The notes below the pieces were generated by a model that saw nothing but the letters and a program-made list of their open reading frames with translations, had not been told where the DNA came from and made no database searches. Shown piece by piece: positions 29,046 through 37,530 of a stretch of DNA of 64,000 bases. Every line of letters starts with the position of its first letter. Position 1 is the stretch's first letter. The position numbers and the translations under genes were made by a program. The DNA comes from Alphaproteobacteria bacterium (GTDB lineage Bacteria; Pseudomonadota; Alphaproteobacteria; Micropepsales; Micropepsaceae), in NCBI GenBank assembly GCA_016124635.1, contig WGNJ01000014.1, forward strand, positions 62,001 to 126,000. Reading direction: 5' to 3'.

Positions 29046-29122
29046 AACGGGCGGTTCGTATAAGACCCTTGCTCCTGGTGGTACGTAGCAAACTTCGCAT
29101 CCAGCGAGATGGTTCATCAGCC

Positions 29123-29575
29123 ATGAAGCTCTATGCCGTTGCTGTACTGACGATACTCATTGCGACCGCATTTGTGCCGCGCGTGGAGGCGCACGCTTCT
29201 CCTCGCCTGAGTTGCCCGCCAGTCAGTTCGATTCACACGATGCCGTTTCGAGGGGAGCGCGGTGAAGATGCGGCATACGACAAGCTGCGTTTTGACGTGC
29301 GTTGTGAAACCACGTTGTTAAGGGCGCTCGGTTCCACAAAACCAATGCATGATCCGCGTCAGATGCCGATAGACGAGCGTTTCGTCGAAGGCGATGCGGC
29401 GCTGCTGATCCTCATTGAACGGCATAACCTGCATGTCGAGCAGGTCTTGCCGGAAAGTTGGGCCGCACGCTGGAAAGAAGACGGCATGTACGCGTATTTT
29501 GATTATGTGTCGACAAAAGAGGGGCGCGCAGACGTGACACGGCGCCTGAAGTCATCGCTCGCTCACGGCAAGTAA
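29123..29575 (+). CDS. Secreted protein of unknown function, short paralogue of the protein at 26607
   Basis: A 150-residue protein with a signal peptide (MKLYAVAVLTILIATAFVPRVEA). The mature part matches the N-terminal half of the 26607 protein: CPPVSSIHTMPFRGERGEDAAYDKLR, KPMHDPRQMPIDERFVEGDAALLILIERHNLHVEQVLP, and YFDYVSTKEGRADV. It ends at TAA 29573. The same frame continues with plausible protein sequence to TGA 29669 and again to TGA 29759, so it may be a truncated or decaying copy. ATG 29123 was chosen for the signal peptide. Confidence 0.6.
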   Translation: MKLYAVAVLTILIATAFVPRVEAHASPRLSCPPVSSIHTMPFRGERGEDAAYDKLRFDVRCETTLLRALGSTKPMHDPRQMPIDERFVEGDAALLILIERHNLHVEQVLPESWAARWKEDGMYAYFDYVSTKEGRADVTRRLKSSLAHGK

Positions 29576-29761
29576 GGCGCTGAAACCGATCCCAAGAGTG
29601 CGAACACGCCTGCAGTCTTAAGGCCAATCGACGAACAGATCAGCGATGCCTACGACGAAAGAGGCAAGTGAGCGCGACGCAAACCGATCACGGTGCAGCA
29701 TCTGAGCTGCGCATACGGCAACGCCGTCATCATTACCTTTGAGGTCTTGGGGCGCGGGTGA
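29576..29761 (+). pseudogene. Possible decayed tail of the 29123 gene
   Basis: In the same frame as the 29123 gene, the sequence after the TAA reads GAETDPKSANTPAVLRPIDE and on to a TGA, then ARRKPITVQHLSCAYGNAVI and on to a second TGA at 29759-29761. The composition looks protein-like rather than random. It does not clearly match the C-terminal half of the 26607 protein. This could be a gene remnant with two stop codons or chance coding bias of GC-rich DNA. The rest of the gap to 29868 shows nothing else. Confidence 0.3.
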
Positions 29762-29867
29762 CGACCGGGCGCCCGCGGCGCCGAAAGCGCCCGGCGGAAG
29801 CCTTTGCGGATGATGCAAAAACCGGCATAGTTCCCGGCAAACATATTTTAGTACCGGGGGAAATGCG

Positions 29868-31124
29868 TTGAGCGGGTCGGGGGAAATGCCCAGCAGAGGC
29901 TGGGCAACCTATTACGTCGTCATTTTGACGGCCATGTTGTCGCTCAATTTGATGGACCGCCAGCTTCTCGCGGTCGTCGCCGAGCCGATCAAGATCGAGT
30001 TCGCGTTGACCGACACGCAGCTCGGTCTCTTGACCGGGCTGATCTTCGCCGGTGTCTTTGCGCTCGCCTCAATCCCGGTCGCCTGGCTTGCAGATCATGC
30101 CAATCGCGTGGCGATCCTGACGGTCTGCGGCACGCTGTGGTCGTTGACCACGCTCGCGACCGGCGTCGTGAACGGTTTCTCGCAAATGGTGCTGACGCGC
30201 GCCGGCCTCGCGGTCGGCGAGTCCGGTTGTCATCCCTGCGCTGTGTCGTTGATCGCCGGCTACGTGCCGGTGGAGCGGCGGGGCAGGGCGCTTGCCATCT
30301 ATTCGATGGCGGGCCCGATCGGCTTTCTTGTCGTCGGCATCGTCGGCGGCGGCATCGCCGATCATTTTGGCTGGCGCGGCTCGTTCCTGGCGCTCGGCGC
30401 GGCGAGCTTGGTGGTCGCGTTTCTGGCGGCGACGACGCTGCCTGAGCCCAAGCGCGTACCCGCACCTGAAGGCGAAACACGCCGCGAGCGCAAGGCCTAT
30501 CGCCAGATCCTCGCCAAGGCGTCGTATCGCAATCTGCTGCTGGGCGCGGCGTTTGCGGGCGTTGCGACCTACGGCATCGCCGCTTGGGCCAATGTGTTTG
30601 CCATCCGCTATTTCGGTTGGACGCCGGGCCAAGTCGGCGCGGTGTTCGGCACGCTCGGCACCATTGCGGGACTCTTCGGCACTTGGCTTGGCGGCCGCTT
30701 GTCCGATTGGCTCTCGCCGAAGGATACGCGCTGGCTGATGTGGGTGCCGGCACTCGCGGGCTTGCTCGCCATTCCCTTCGATGCAGCGGGAGCATTCGCA
30801 AACAGCGTCACGGTGCTGTTCGTGACGTCGCCGGTCGGCGTCCTATTCCGCACCTTGCCGCTGGCGCCGGTTGCCGCGGCGATCCAGCGTCTCGCGGCCG
30901 ACGACGTGCGCGCCCGAGCAGCAGCGACCGTCGGCGTCCTCGGTACGCTGATGGGCCTGGGCATCGGGCCGACGGTCGTGGGCTTTCTCAGCGATGCGCT
31001 CAAGCCGTTGTTTCTGAACGACGCGCTTCGCATAGGGCTGGTGGCTCTGGTGGTGCCGCAGGCGCTTTGCGCCTATCACTTCCTTCGCGCGGCGCGAAGC
31101 ATCACGCACGAACTGATCGAATAG
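29868..31124 (+). CDS. MFS transporter
   Basis: A 12-helix major facilitator of about 418 residues. The loop 2-3 motif is present as VAWLADHANRVAIL and the N-terminus carries LNLMDRQLLAVVAEPIKIEFALTDTQLGLLTGL, typical of the anion/organic acid-type (spinster-like) MFS group often found in alphaproteobacteria. The substrate is unknown. A TTG at 29868 has a gggggaa sequence at good distance; ATG 29886 (MPSRGWATYY) is the alternative. It stands alone with no linked regulator. Confidence 0.85.
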   Translation: MSGSGEMPSRGWATYYVVILTAMLSLNLMDRQLLAVVAEPIKIEFALTDTQLGLLTGLIFAGVFALASIPVAWLADHANRVAILTVCGTLWSLTTLATGVVNGFSQMVLTRAGLAVGESGCHPCAVSLIAGYVPVERRGRALAIYSMAGPIGFLVVGIVGGGIADHFGWRGSFLALGAASLVVAFLAATTLPEPKRVPAPEGETRRERKAYRQILAKASYRNLLLGAAFAGVATYGIAAWANVFAIRYFGWTPGQVGAVFGTLGTIAGLFGTWLGGRLSDWLSPKDTRWLMWVPALAGLLAIPFDAAGAFANSVTVLFVTSPVGVLFRTLPLAPVAAAIQRLAADDVRARAAATVGVLGTLMGLGIGPTVVGFLSDALKPLFLNDALRIGLVALVVPQALCAYHFLRAARSITHELIE

Positions 31125-31414
31125 CGGCAGGCGTCGAAAAGTTTGCCGAACGCTTAAGGCGCTACCGTAGGGCAGAGCAGGGCGGCCGTCTTACCAGCCG
31201 CGCGCGCCGCCGACAGGCGGCCGATCGGCGCACAATAAGGGCGCGCAAGTTCAAGGCCCGCCAGGGATGACGGCTGCATGCCGATCGAAGGGACGCCGCT
31301 GGCGAGCGACCGGAAAGTGGTCAGCTCGATGGAGCCGGCTTCCTGGCCCTGGCGGATAGGGGCGTTTGGTGCCTAAGCTTGTGGCGCGGGGGAACGCAGG
31401 AAGAGGGACTTCCG

Positions 31415-31990
31415 ATGAGACAGTTTTTGACGCGGTTGCATGTCGCCTCGATTGATGAGTTAGGGCGCTGTCTGTTTTGTGTTCGCGCGGCGCTCGTGTC
31501 GGCTGTCGTCGCGTGGGCCGCGACCATCGCGTTGGCCGTATTCGCACCAAGCGGTATCGCGACCGTCGCTGCCGCTTTGATCGCGGTTGCGCTGACGACG
31601 CTTTGGGGCGCGCATCTAACCGCGCATGCCTTGCGCGTGGTGCAGGCGCGGCGTGTGCGAGCCGTCGTTCGCGCAGGCGTTCGTCGTCACGCGCCGACCC
31701 GACGAGAGATGGTGCGGATGTTCGCCGTGGCGTTCATCGGCATTGCGGTGGCCAGCGCGTTCGTCGCCTCGACGCGCCGTGCGCTAGCGGCGGATGAAGG
31801 TTGTCCTGAGTCGACGCCGTCGTCGTGCGGCACGAAATATTGCTGCGCCGGCCCCGCCAAGTATCACTGCTCAGGTTACACAGGCTACGCGCAGCCGTGG
31901 CGTCAGATGGTGAACTTCTGCACCAACGACGACAGCGACGAAGCGATCGCCGACCTGCGCTCGAATTGCGCCGAACTCGTGCAATGCTAG
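31415..31990 (+). CDS. Cys-rich membrane protein, unknown function
   Basis: A 191-residue protein. Two membrane helices lie at about residues 27-70 (AALVSAVVAWAATIALAVFA, VAAALIAVALTTLWGAHL), a basic stretch follows (VVQARRVRAVVRAGVRRHAPTRRE), then a third helix (MFAVAFIGIAVASAFVAS) and a C-terminal domain of about 65 residues with nine Cys, including a CC pair (CGTKYCCAGPAKYHC). Two further Cys are near the N-terminus (RCLFCVRA). The tail is probably outside the membrane with disulfides, or binds metal. ATG 31415 has a gaggga sequence upstream. The family is not recognised. Confidence 0.6.
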   Translation: MRQFLTRLHVASIDELGRCLFCVRAALVSAVVAWAATIALAVFAPSGIATVAAALIAVALTTLWGAHLTAHALRVVQARRVRAVVRAGVRRHAPTRREMVRMFAVAFIGIAVASAFVASTRRALAADEGCPESTPSSCGTKYCCAGPAKYHCSGYTGYAQPWRQMVNFCTNDDSDEAIADLRSNCAELVQC

Positions 31991-32039
31991 GGCGGCCTCG
32001 TTGACCGCCCTACTCGCGCCCTCCTCGTGAGGGGAGGGC
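31988..32039. terminator. Two adjacent hairpins between convergent genes
   Basis: Hairpin one has eight-base arms at 31988-31995 and 32005-32012 with a nine-base loop. Hairpin two has seven-base arms at 32018-32024 and 32033-32039. Both lie between the ends of the Cys-rich protein gene and the minus-strand hydrolase gene. Neither has a strong T-run, so they may act as weak or Rho-assisted stops or protect 3-prime ends. Confidence 0.5.
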
Positions 32040-32051
32040 TCACGGCTTGCG

Positions 32052-32852
32052 TCACGGTCTATAGAAGACGTGCGTGCCTATCGTTGCGACTTTAACCATG
32101 CGTCTAGCCCACGACGGGCGCACATATCGCGCATGAAAATACATCGCGCCGCGCGCGACCTGCCTGAGCTTGCCGTGCATCGCCCGTGAGGCGATCCGCA
32201 GGGCGCGTCTCCAGGCCGAACGATCGTGGATCACGTCGGCGATGCCGTCGCAGGTGAAGGAGAATTGGCAGCCCGTCGAAAGGTGCGAGCCTTCGTAGAC
32301 GACGCCGCAAATCGAATTCGGCCGGCCGGGGCTTTTGACGCGCCGGAGCACGACCTGCGCCACCGCTTCCTGGCCGCGCAGGCTTTCGCCGCGCGCCTCG
32401 AAATAGATGGCGCGCGCGAGGCATTTCTGCTCGCGGCTCCCGCGTCCGAGGCTTGCGATGACCGTTTCGGCGGCGCTGTGCTCGCCGATCGGCGCCATCA
32501 TGACCGCGCCGTCTTTGATGACGAGCGTCGGACGTTCGTCCGCCGTTGCAGGAATCTCGATCTCGTCTGACGCGACCTCATCGGATGCGACAGCCGCGCT
32601 TGCCGGAACAGCATCGCGCGTGGCATCGGGGATCGGCGTCATCATCATGACGTCGCCGGAGACGATGATCCCGGCTTTCGCATCGATGATTGCGATGGCG
32701 CCTGTGTTCACAATTGAAGCGAGAGGAGCCGCTGGGCGATCGGCAGCCGACGCCATGAGCGCCGAGGCCGATAGCAAGAGAGCGCTGGCAGTGCCGCGAA
32801 GCGCTGTTTTGAGCACAGACTTGTTGTCGCGAAGGAGCATCTTCGTTTCCAC
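32052..32852 (-). CDS. SleB-type cell wall hydrolase
   Basis: A 266-residue protein. The N-terminus has a signal peptide (about residues 15-36, TALRGTASALLLSASALMASA). After a variable linker the C-terminal half is the Hydrolase_2 (SleB) domain: KCLARAIYFEARGESLRGQEAVAQVVLRRV with the catalytic Glu in FEARGE, then SICGVVYEGS, CQFSFTCDG and GAMYFHARYVRPSW. It would act as a lytic transglycosylase on peptidoglycan in the periplasm. Members are common in alphaproteobacteria. It is convergent with the Cys-rich protein gene. Confidence 0.9.
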   Translation of the reverse strand: METKMLLRDNKSVLKTALRGTASALLLSASALMASAADRPAAPLASIVNTGAIAIIDAKAGIIVSGDVMMMTPIPDATRDAVPASAAVASDEVASDEIEIPATADERPTLVIKDGAVMMAPIGEHSAAETVIASLGRGSREQKCLARAIYFEARGESLRGQEAVAQVVLRRVKSPGRPNSICGVVYEGSHLSTGCQFSFTCDGIADVIHDRSAWRRALRIASRAMHGKLRQVARGAMYFHARYVRPSWARRMVKVATIGTHVFYRP

Positions 32853-33045
32853 TCACACTGTTGTTGGGAGCGCGCGGATATCAGCGCTGCGCGAAAACAA
32901 TCCACTCGCGTCAGTGTCAGGAACCGTGTTGGTTGCAGTTCCAACTGAGGATTCCTGCGCTTACGCAAGGGTCTCGTGACGAAGATTTAATCGATCTGCG
33001 CGGAACGATTGCAGCGATTAGGTCGCGTTGACAGAAGCCGAAAAA

Positions 33046-33846
33046 TTAGCTCGTAGCGATGCGTCTCAATGTTCGCGTGCCGAAGTACGCAACGACGAGT
33101 GCCGCGATCAACGCTTCGAGCGGACCGGTGATGCGCGCATCGTACGCCGATCCTGCGACCGGAAACATTTGCCAGCTCAAATTGCACATCGCGTGGAAGA
33201 CGGCGGCGGCAAAAACGCTGTGGCCGGTGTTGTTGTAAATCCAAACGGTGAGCACGCGCAGGGCCACGGTGCCGAGCGTCCACGCCGCGATCCAATCGAA
33301 CGGGCGATCCACTTGCAGCAACGGGATCAAATGCCACGCCGCCCACACAACCCCGACGATGAGTGCGCCGCCGAGCGCGCCGTACTGCTCTTGCAGCGGA
33401 TCGATCGCATAGCCGGACCAGCCAAGTTCCTCGAGCAGTCCGCTGACGAAAAAGACGGCGAACAGGAAAACGGCGCGCGTGATTTGCAGTTCGAACGGCG
33501 GCAACGGCAAACCCATCGCCCACATGATCCAATAGGAGGCCACCATGATCGCCGGCGCCAAGAGGAGGATCGGTGCAAACCAGCGAAGCGACGCGATACG
33601 CCGATAGTCGAAGGCGCGCTCGAGCAGCGACGACGCGGCTGACAGGCCTGCGCGGCGGTATTCGAGAATTACGGCGGCAAGCATGGGGCAGACGACCGCA
33701 AGCGCGCTGAGCGGCAGCTTGGGCAATAGCTCCTGGCCGCTGGCCCAGCCCAAGATCCAGAACGGAACGGTGAGGACGAAGAGCAGAACGAAGAACGCGA
33801 GCGGCGATTGCCGTGCGCTCACTCTGGGCGCGCCAAGCGATGTCAT
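33046..33846 (-). CDS. CPBP-family intramembrane glutamic protease
   Basis: A 266-residue protein with about eight membrane helices. The CPBP/Rce1-like signature is complete: motif 1 GLLEELGWSGYAIDPLQ (Glu pair), motif 2 VVWAAWHLIPL (His) and motif 3 VFHAMCNLSW (His). Such enzymes cut membrane or secreted peptides; some give self-immunity to bacteriocins. No bacteriocin gene is seen beside it. It is 66 bases downstream of mazG in the same direction. Confidence 0.85.
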   Translation of the reverse strand: MTSLGAPRVSARQSPLAFFVLLFVLTVPFWILGWASGQELLPKLPLSALAVVCPMLAAVILEYRRAGLSAASSLLERAFDYRRIASLRWFAPILLLAPAIMVASYWIMWAMGLPLPPFELQITRAVFLFAVFFVSGLLEELGWSGYAIDPLQEQYGALGGALIVGVVWAAWHLIPLLQVDRPFDWIAAWTLGTVALRVLTVWIYNNTGHSVFAAAVFHAMCNLSWQMFPVAGSAYDARITGPLEALIAALVVAYFGTRTLRRIATS

Positions 33847-33912
33847 GGCTCGAAGCTTATGATCCCCGCTGCCGCTCGATCGTTGAGCGAAATCAAGCCG
33901 CCAGCGAGCTCG

Positions 33913-34728
33913 CTACCGGCGCCGTTCGAGTGTCTTGGCCTCATCCCAGGCTCTGTCCATCTCATCGAGCGTGACGTCCGCGAGCTTGCGGCCACTCTTC
34001 GCGACCGTGTCTTCCACGTGCGCAAAGCGGCGGGTGAACTTGTCGTTGGTGGCGCGCAGCGCTTCCTCCGGATCGACGCCCAGATGCCGCGCCAGGTTAA
34101 CGGCGACGAAGAGGATGTCGCCGAGTTCGTCGGTCAGCTTCTCCTTCGGTGCGCCGCTCGCAACCGCATCGTTGAGCTCGCCGATCTCTTCTTCGAGCTT
34201 TTCCATCACGCGCGCCCGCTCGCGCCAATCGAAGCCGACGGTCGCCGCTCGTTTCTGAAGCTTTAACGCGCGCGTCAGGGCAGGGAAGGCGAGTGGTACG
34301 TCGTCGAGCAGGCGTTGCTTGATCTCGCCGCGCGCCGAGCGCTCGCGCCGCTTGTGTTCCTCCCACGCGACCGTCTGCGCTTCCGCCGTCTTCACATCCG
34401 CATCGCCAAACACATGCGGATGGCGGCGGATCATTTTCTCACTGATCGCATCGACGACGTCGGCGAATGAAAACGCGCCGGCTTCGGACGCCATCTGCGC
34501 ATGAAAGACGACCTGGAACAGCAGATCGCCGAGCTCATCCTTGAGCGAACCGAGGTCGCCGCGCTGGATCGCGTCTGCGACCTCGTAGGCTTCCTCGATG
34601 GTGTAGGGCGCAATCGTCGCGAACGTCTGCTCGAGGTCCCACGGACAGCCGCCCTCAGGCGCTCTCAACCGTGCCATGATACGCAAGAGCGCCTCTAAGC
34701 GTCCCGCAGACGTCGTTTCAGCGCTCAT
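33913..34728 (-). CDS. mazG: Nucleoside triphosphate pyrophosphohydrolase MazG
   Basis: A 271-residue two-domain MazG that hydrolyses NTPs to NMP and pyrophosphate. Domain 1 has CPWDLEQTFATIAPYTIEEAYEV and DELGDLLFQVVFHAQMA; domain 2 has FDWRERARVMEKLEEEIGELNDA and DELGDILFVAVNLARHLGVDPEEALRATNDKF. The metal-binding EExxE/ExxD residues are present in both halves. In many alphaproteobacteria mazG directly follows hflX; here it is 7.7 kb away and on the opposite strand. Confidence 0.96.
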   Translation of the reverse strand: MSAETTSAGRLEALLRIMARLRAPEGGCPWDLEQTFATIAPYTIEEAYEVADAIQRGDLGSLKDELGDLLFQVVFHAQMASEAGAFSFADVVDAISEKMIRRHPHVFGDADVKTAEAQTVAWEEHKRRERSARGEIKQRLLDDVPLAFPALTRALKLQKRAATVGFDWRERARVMEKLEEEIGELNDAVASGAPKEKLTDELGDILFVAVNLARHLGVDPEEALRATNDKFTRRFAHVEDTVAKSGRKLADVTLDEMDRAWDEAKTLERRR

Positions 34729-34850
34729 GAAAACTCTCCAGCCGGACTGACGGCAGATGTAGAGGGCGGGGATTTCTCAGGCTACCGCTGAACGGGCGCG
34801 GGCCGTCAAAATGACGAGGAAAACCCGCTAAAACCGGCACCCGATTGTCG

Positions 34851-34866
34851 CATAATACATATTATG
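34851..34866. promoter_or_regulatory. AT-rich inverted repeat between mazG and the VOC gene
   Basis: The arms cataat (34851-34856) and attatg (34861-34866) are separated by acat. It stands out as AT-rich within the GC-rich divergent promoter region of mazG and the VOC-family gene. It could be an operator or overlap a -10 element. Confidence 0.3.
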
Positions 34867-34960
34867 GGAAATAACCGATCATCGTTTGAGTGGCCAAGCT
34901 GGGGCTTGCGGAAAAAAATATGCGCGGACTTCTATGGTCACGCACGAACCGGAGCGCACC

Positions 34961-35299
34961 ATGCAACTCAACCTCAGACGCGTTGTGATTTTCACGGCGG
35001 ACCTCGCCAAGCTTGCCGCGTTCTATCGTGACGTCATCGGACTTGAGATCGCGGGCCAAGAACCCGGCTGGATCGACTTCGCCGCCGGCGCATGCAACAT
35101 CGCGCTCCATGCCGGCAAGCCCTCGCCCGGCTCTTGGCCTCCTAAGCTCGCTTTCTACACCGCGGACGTGGCCGCCGCGCGCGCGGCGCTGGCCAAGCGC
35201 GGCGCGAAGTTCGGACCGATCAAGTCGACGAAGACGTTTGACATGTGTGACGGTCGCGATCCCGACGGCAATCCGATCCAACTCTCGAGCCGCAAATGA
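34961..35299 (+). CDS. VOC-superfamily protein (glyoxalase-like)
   Basis: A 112-residue vicinal-oxygen-chelate protein: RRVVIFTADLAKLAAFYRDVIGLE is the family start, and the end DMCDGRDPDGNPIQLSSR holds the typical DPDGNxI/L pattern. The His/Glu metal set is incomplete in the first half (no early H), so antibiotic-binding, dioxygenase or glyoxalase roles cannot be told apart. ATG 34961 has ggag ten bases upstream. The acetyltransferase start overlaps its stop (ATGA). Confidence 0.8.
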   Translation: MQLNLRRVVIFTADLAKLAAFYRDVIGLEIAGQEPGWIDFAAGACNIALHAGKPSPGSWPPKLAFYTADVAAARAALAKRGAKFGPIKSTKTFDMCDGRDPDGNPIQLSSRK

Positions 35300-35817
35300 G
35301 CACATCCAAGGTCGACGTGGCGCTCGCGCGCGCCGATGAGCGCACGGGGCTCGCCAACATGATGCAGCTCTACATCCACGACTTCGGCGAGCTGTGGTCG
35401 CGTGAGCCGCCCGGCGAGCTCGGCGACGACGGACGCTACGCCGACTATCCGCTCGACGACTACTGGCGCCAGAAGGATCGCATTCCGCTTCTCCTCCGTT
35501 TGGACGGGCGCTTGATCGGCTTTGCGCTCGTCAACACGCATTCGCATTCGGGCCTTACCGTCGATCGCAGCATGGCCGAGTTCTTTGTCGCGCGCGCCCA
35601 TCGCCGCGGCGGCGCCGGCACGATCGCAGCGCGCGAAATCTTCTCGCGCTATCCGGGTCAATGGGAGGCCGCGGTCACGCGGCGCAACACCGGTGCGCTG
35701 CCGTTCTGGCGTCACGCCATTCAAGGTCATCCGCGCGTCGACGATATCGAAGAGCGCGACTACAACACGCCCGACTGGAACGGGCCGATCATACGCTTCC
35801 GCATCAAGCCGGCCTGA
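35296..35817 (+). CDS. GNAT-family N-acetyltransferase
   Basis: A 173-residue acetyltransferase. The fold is seen in LANMMQLYIHDFGELW, DDYWRQKDRIPLLLRLDGRLIGFALVN, and the acetyl-CoA loop AEFFVARAHRRGGAGTIAAREIFSRYPGQWEAAV, an R-x2-G-x-G/A type pattern that reads RRGGAG here. The end RNTGALPFWRHAI is usual for this subgroup. The substrate is unknown. It is translationally coupled to the VOC gene; the pair may act on the same kind of small toxic compound (inference). Confidence 0.85.
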   Translation: MSTSKVDVALARADERTGLANMMQLYIHDFGELWSREPPGELGDDGRYADYPLDDYWRQKDRIPLLLRLDGRLIGFALVNTHSHSGLTVDRSMAEFFVARAHRRGGAGTIAAREIFSRYPGQWEAAVTRRNTGALPFWRHAIQGHPRVDDIEERDYNTPDWNGPIIRFRIKPA

Positions 35818-35827
35818 TTCGACAGAG

Positions 35828-36304
35828 CTACGGCGATTGTGAGGCGCAGATCGTGCGCGATGAACTTCGCACCGACTTTACATACACCAGCACATCGCCG
35901 ACGTCGGCAGCGATGCTGGCGCGCCACAGACCGCCTCTTACGACTACATGGCGCCCAAGAAAGTGTCTGTGCAGCGTCAAGTCGCTCTCGATCACACCGC
36001 GTAGCTGAATCTCTCGCAGCGTCAGCGTCGGTGGTTTCTCTTCTTCGCCTAGAAAGCGCTCGACAGCGATCTTGGTTGGGCGATCAAGCCGAAGGAATGT
36101 GGCGCGCCAGCGCCGGTCATGCGCGGGATCTTCGCCGAAACCCGGCGGTCCCCATGCCCACCGCTCGACGACGCGCCCGCTGAGCGTCACTTGCACCGCA
36201 CTTTTGGAATCGTCGACGGCGTCAAGCGGCCTCGTACACCAAGCTTGCGCCGAGACCGTCGCAAACGTGGCTGACAGAATGATCGATGCGACTGCGCCGA
36301 GCAC
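35828..36304 (-). CDS. DUF4431-like secreted protein, last gene of a TonB operon
   Basis: A 158-residue protein with a signal peptide (MLGAVASIILSATFATVSAQA). The mature part has VQVTLSGRVVERWAWGPPGFGE, then LRLDRPTKI, and GRHVVVRGGLWRASI, which resembles DUF4431. Function unknown. It begins 12 bases after the exbD stop at 36317 and shares its strand, so it is likely co-transcribed with tonB-exbD. That links an unknown periplasmic or outer-surface protein to TonB-type energy coupling. Confidence 0.6.
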   Translation of the reverse strand: MLGAVASIILSATFATVSAQAWCTRPLDAVDDSKSAVQVTLSGRVVERWAWGPPGFGEDPAHDRRWRATFLRLDRPTKIAVERFLGEEEKPPTLTLREIQLRGVIESDLTLHRHFLGRHVVVRGGLWRASIAADVGDVLVYVKSVRSSSRTICASQSP

Positions 36305-36316
36305 CAGCCGATAGCC

Positions 36317-36724
36317 TCAGTCGCCGGGATCTTCGGTGACGACTGAGACGTTCCGGTAACCGGCACCGCGCAGCTCGTCGAACAGTCGCACGACGTCACC
36401 GTAGTTCACGTCGCGGTCCGCACGCACGAACACCGGCGCGCCGAGATTGCCGCCCGACTTCTCGCGCAGCAGAGCAAGCAGCGAGCGCCAGTCGCCTTGC
36501 GCCTCGCCGAGCCTTTGCGTGCCGACGTGTATGGAGCCGTCCTTCTGCAAACTGACGAAGACGGGCATCACTTGCGGCGTCGCCTGCCCCGGCGGCGGCA
36601 TGATGAGCGGGATATTGGTCACCGCGAGCGGCGCGGCGACCATGAAGATAATAAGGAGCACGAGCATCACGTCGACGAACGGCGTGACGTTGATCTCGCT
36701 GCGCTGAGCAACGCGCGTTGTCAT
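36317..36724 (-). CDS. exbD: ExbD/TolR-family protein (third copy in the cluster)
   Basis: A 135-residue protein with one N-terminal membrane helix (DVMLVLLIIFMVAAPLA) that carries the proton-path Asp (FVDVMLVLL), followed by a periplasmic domain. The start SEINVTPFVDVMLVLLIIFM is the family signature. It is a partner of tonB at 36729 (4-base gap). No ExbB gene accompanies this pair, so it must use the ExbB at 39086 or another. Confidence 0.93.
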   Translation of the reverse strand: MTTRVAQRSEINVTPFVDVMLVLLIIFMVAAPLAVTNIPLIMPPPGQATPQVMPVFVSLQKDGSIHVGTQRLGEAQGDWRSLLALLREKSGGNLGAPVFVRADRDVNYGDVVRLFDELRGAGYRNVSVVTEDPGD

Positions 36725-36728
36725 CGCC

Positions 36729-37310
36729 CTAGCCGTTCAGCACGTAGTCGACGTCGACATAGACGTGCGTGCGCACGCGGCCCGTCGCCGGATAGTGCCA
36801 CTTCCTTACCGCATCCATCGCCGACTGCTCAAAGCGATATCCGGCCGGGCTGACCGAGATCACCTCGATGTCGGTCACCGAACCGTCCGCCAGGATCGTG
36901 ATCGACAGGCGCACATGACCCTCGCGGCCGCCGTTGAGCGCGACCGCAGGATATGCGGGCTGCACGAACGACGTCGGCTGCTCTGGCACCGGCGCGTTCA
37001 CGGCGATCGGCGCGTCGGGAGACACCGGCGTCGGCGGCTGCGGCGCCAAGTTGAGCGGCGGAACGGTCGAAGTCGGCTCGATCCTATCCACGTGATGCGG
37101 TTGAACGCGGGGCGGCTCGGGCTTGTCTTTGACGACCGGCGGCGGCGGCTCCGGCCGCTGGACCTTGAACGCGTGCTCCGGCGGCGTCGGCTGCGAAAGC
37201 GGCGGCAGGATCTGCCACGCCGTCGCGATGTAATAGAGCACGGCGAGATGAAAGATCACCGACACCAAAATCGTGGCGTTGAGAGCCGGACGGCTGAGCG
37301 CAGCATTCAT
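36729..37310 (-). CDS. tonB: TonB-family energy transducer (second copy)
   Basis: A 193-residue protein: an N-terminal membrane helix (VSVIFHLAVLYYIATAW), a Pro-rich periplasmic spacer (about residues 35-115, with PEPPPPVVKDKPEPP), and a C-terminal TonB domain (EQPTSFVQPAYPAVALNGGREGHVRLSI, ending FEQSAMDAVRKWHYPATG). It would carry energy from the inner membrane to outer-membrane receptors. It is the first gene of tonB-exbD-DUF4431. The 220 bases upstream contain the terminator of the previous operon and probably its own promoter. Confidence 0.92.
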   Translation of the reverse strand: MNAALSRPALNATILVSVIFHLAVLYYIATAWQILPPLSQPTPPEHAFKVQRPEPPPPVVKDKPEPPRVQPHHVDRIEPTSTVPPLNLAPQPPTPVSPDAPIAVNAPVPEQPTSFVQPAYPAVALNGGREGHVRLSITILADGSVTDIEVISVSPAGYRFEQSAMDAVRKWHYPATGRVRTHVYVDVDYVLNG

Positions 37311-37472
37311 GGGTATCGCCTCTCTCAGTTGGAATCTTCCGTCAATCTAGCATCAATGGAAACGAAATGACGAATCGGCGAGATCTTGCGCAATTGTCCA
37401 CGACTTAGGCAGGCTAAGCCTTCCCCCCGCCCGGTGATGAAGGCGGTATCCGCGCCCGGCCAAGCAAACGAA

Positions 37473-37496
37473 AAGGCCGGTCTTGCGACCGGCCTT
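37473..37496 (-). terminator. Terminator after the exbB-exbD-tonB-exbD operon
   Basis: Ten-base perfect arms (37473-37482 and 37487-37496) with a four-base loop. Read on the minus strand it is followed by ttttcgttt. It lies 34 bases after the exbD stop at 37531 and separates that operon from tonB at 37310. Confidence 0.85.
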
Positions 37497-37530
37497 GTTC
37501 TTCCTTTTTGGCGTTTCCTGGAGAGTTCTG

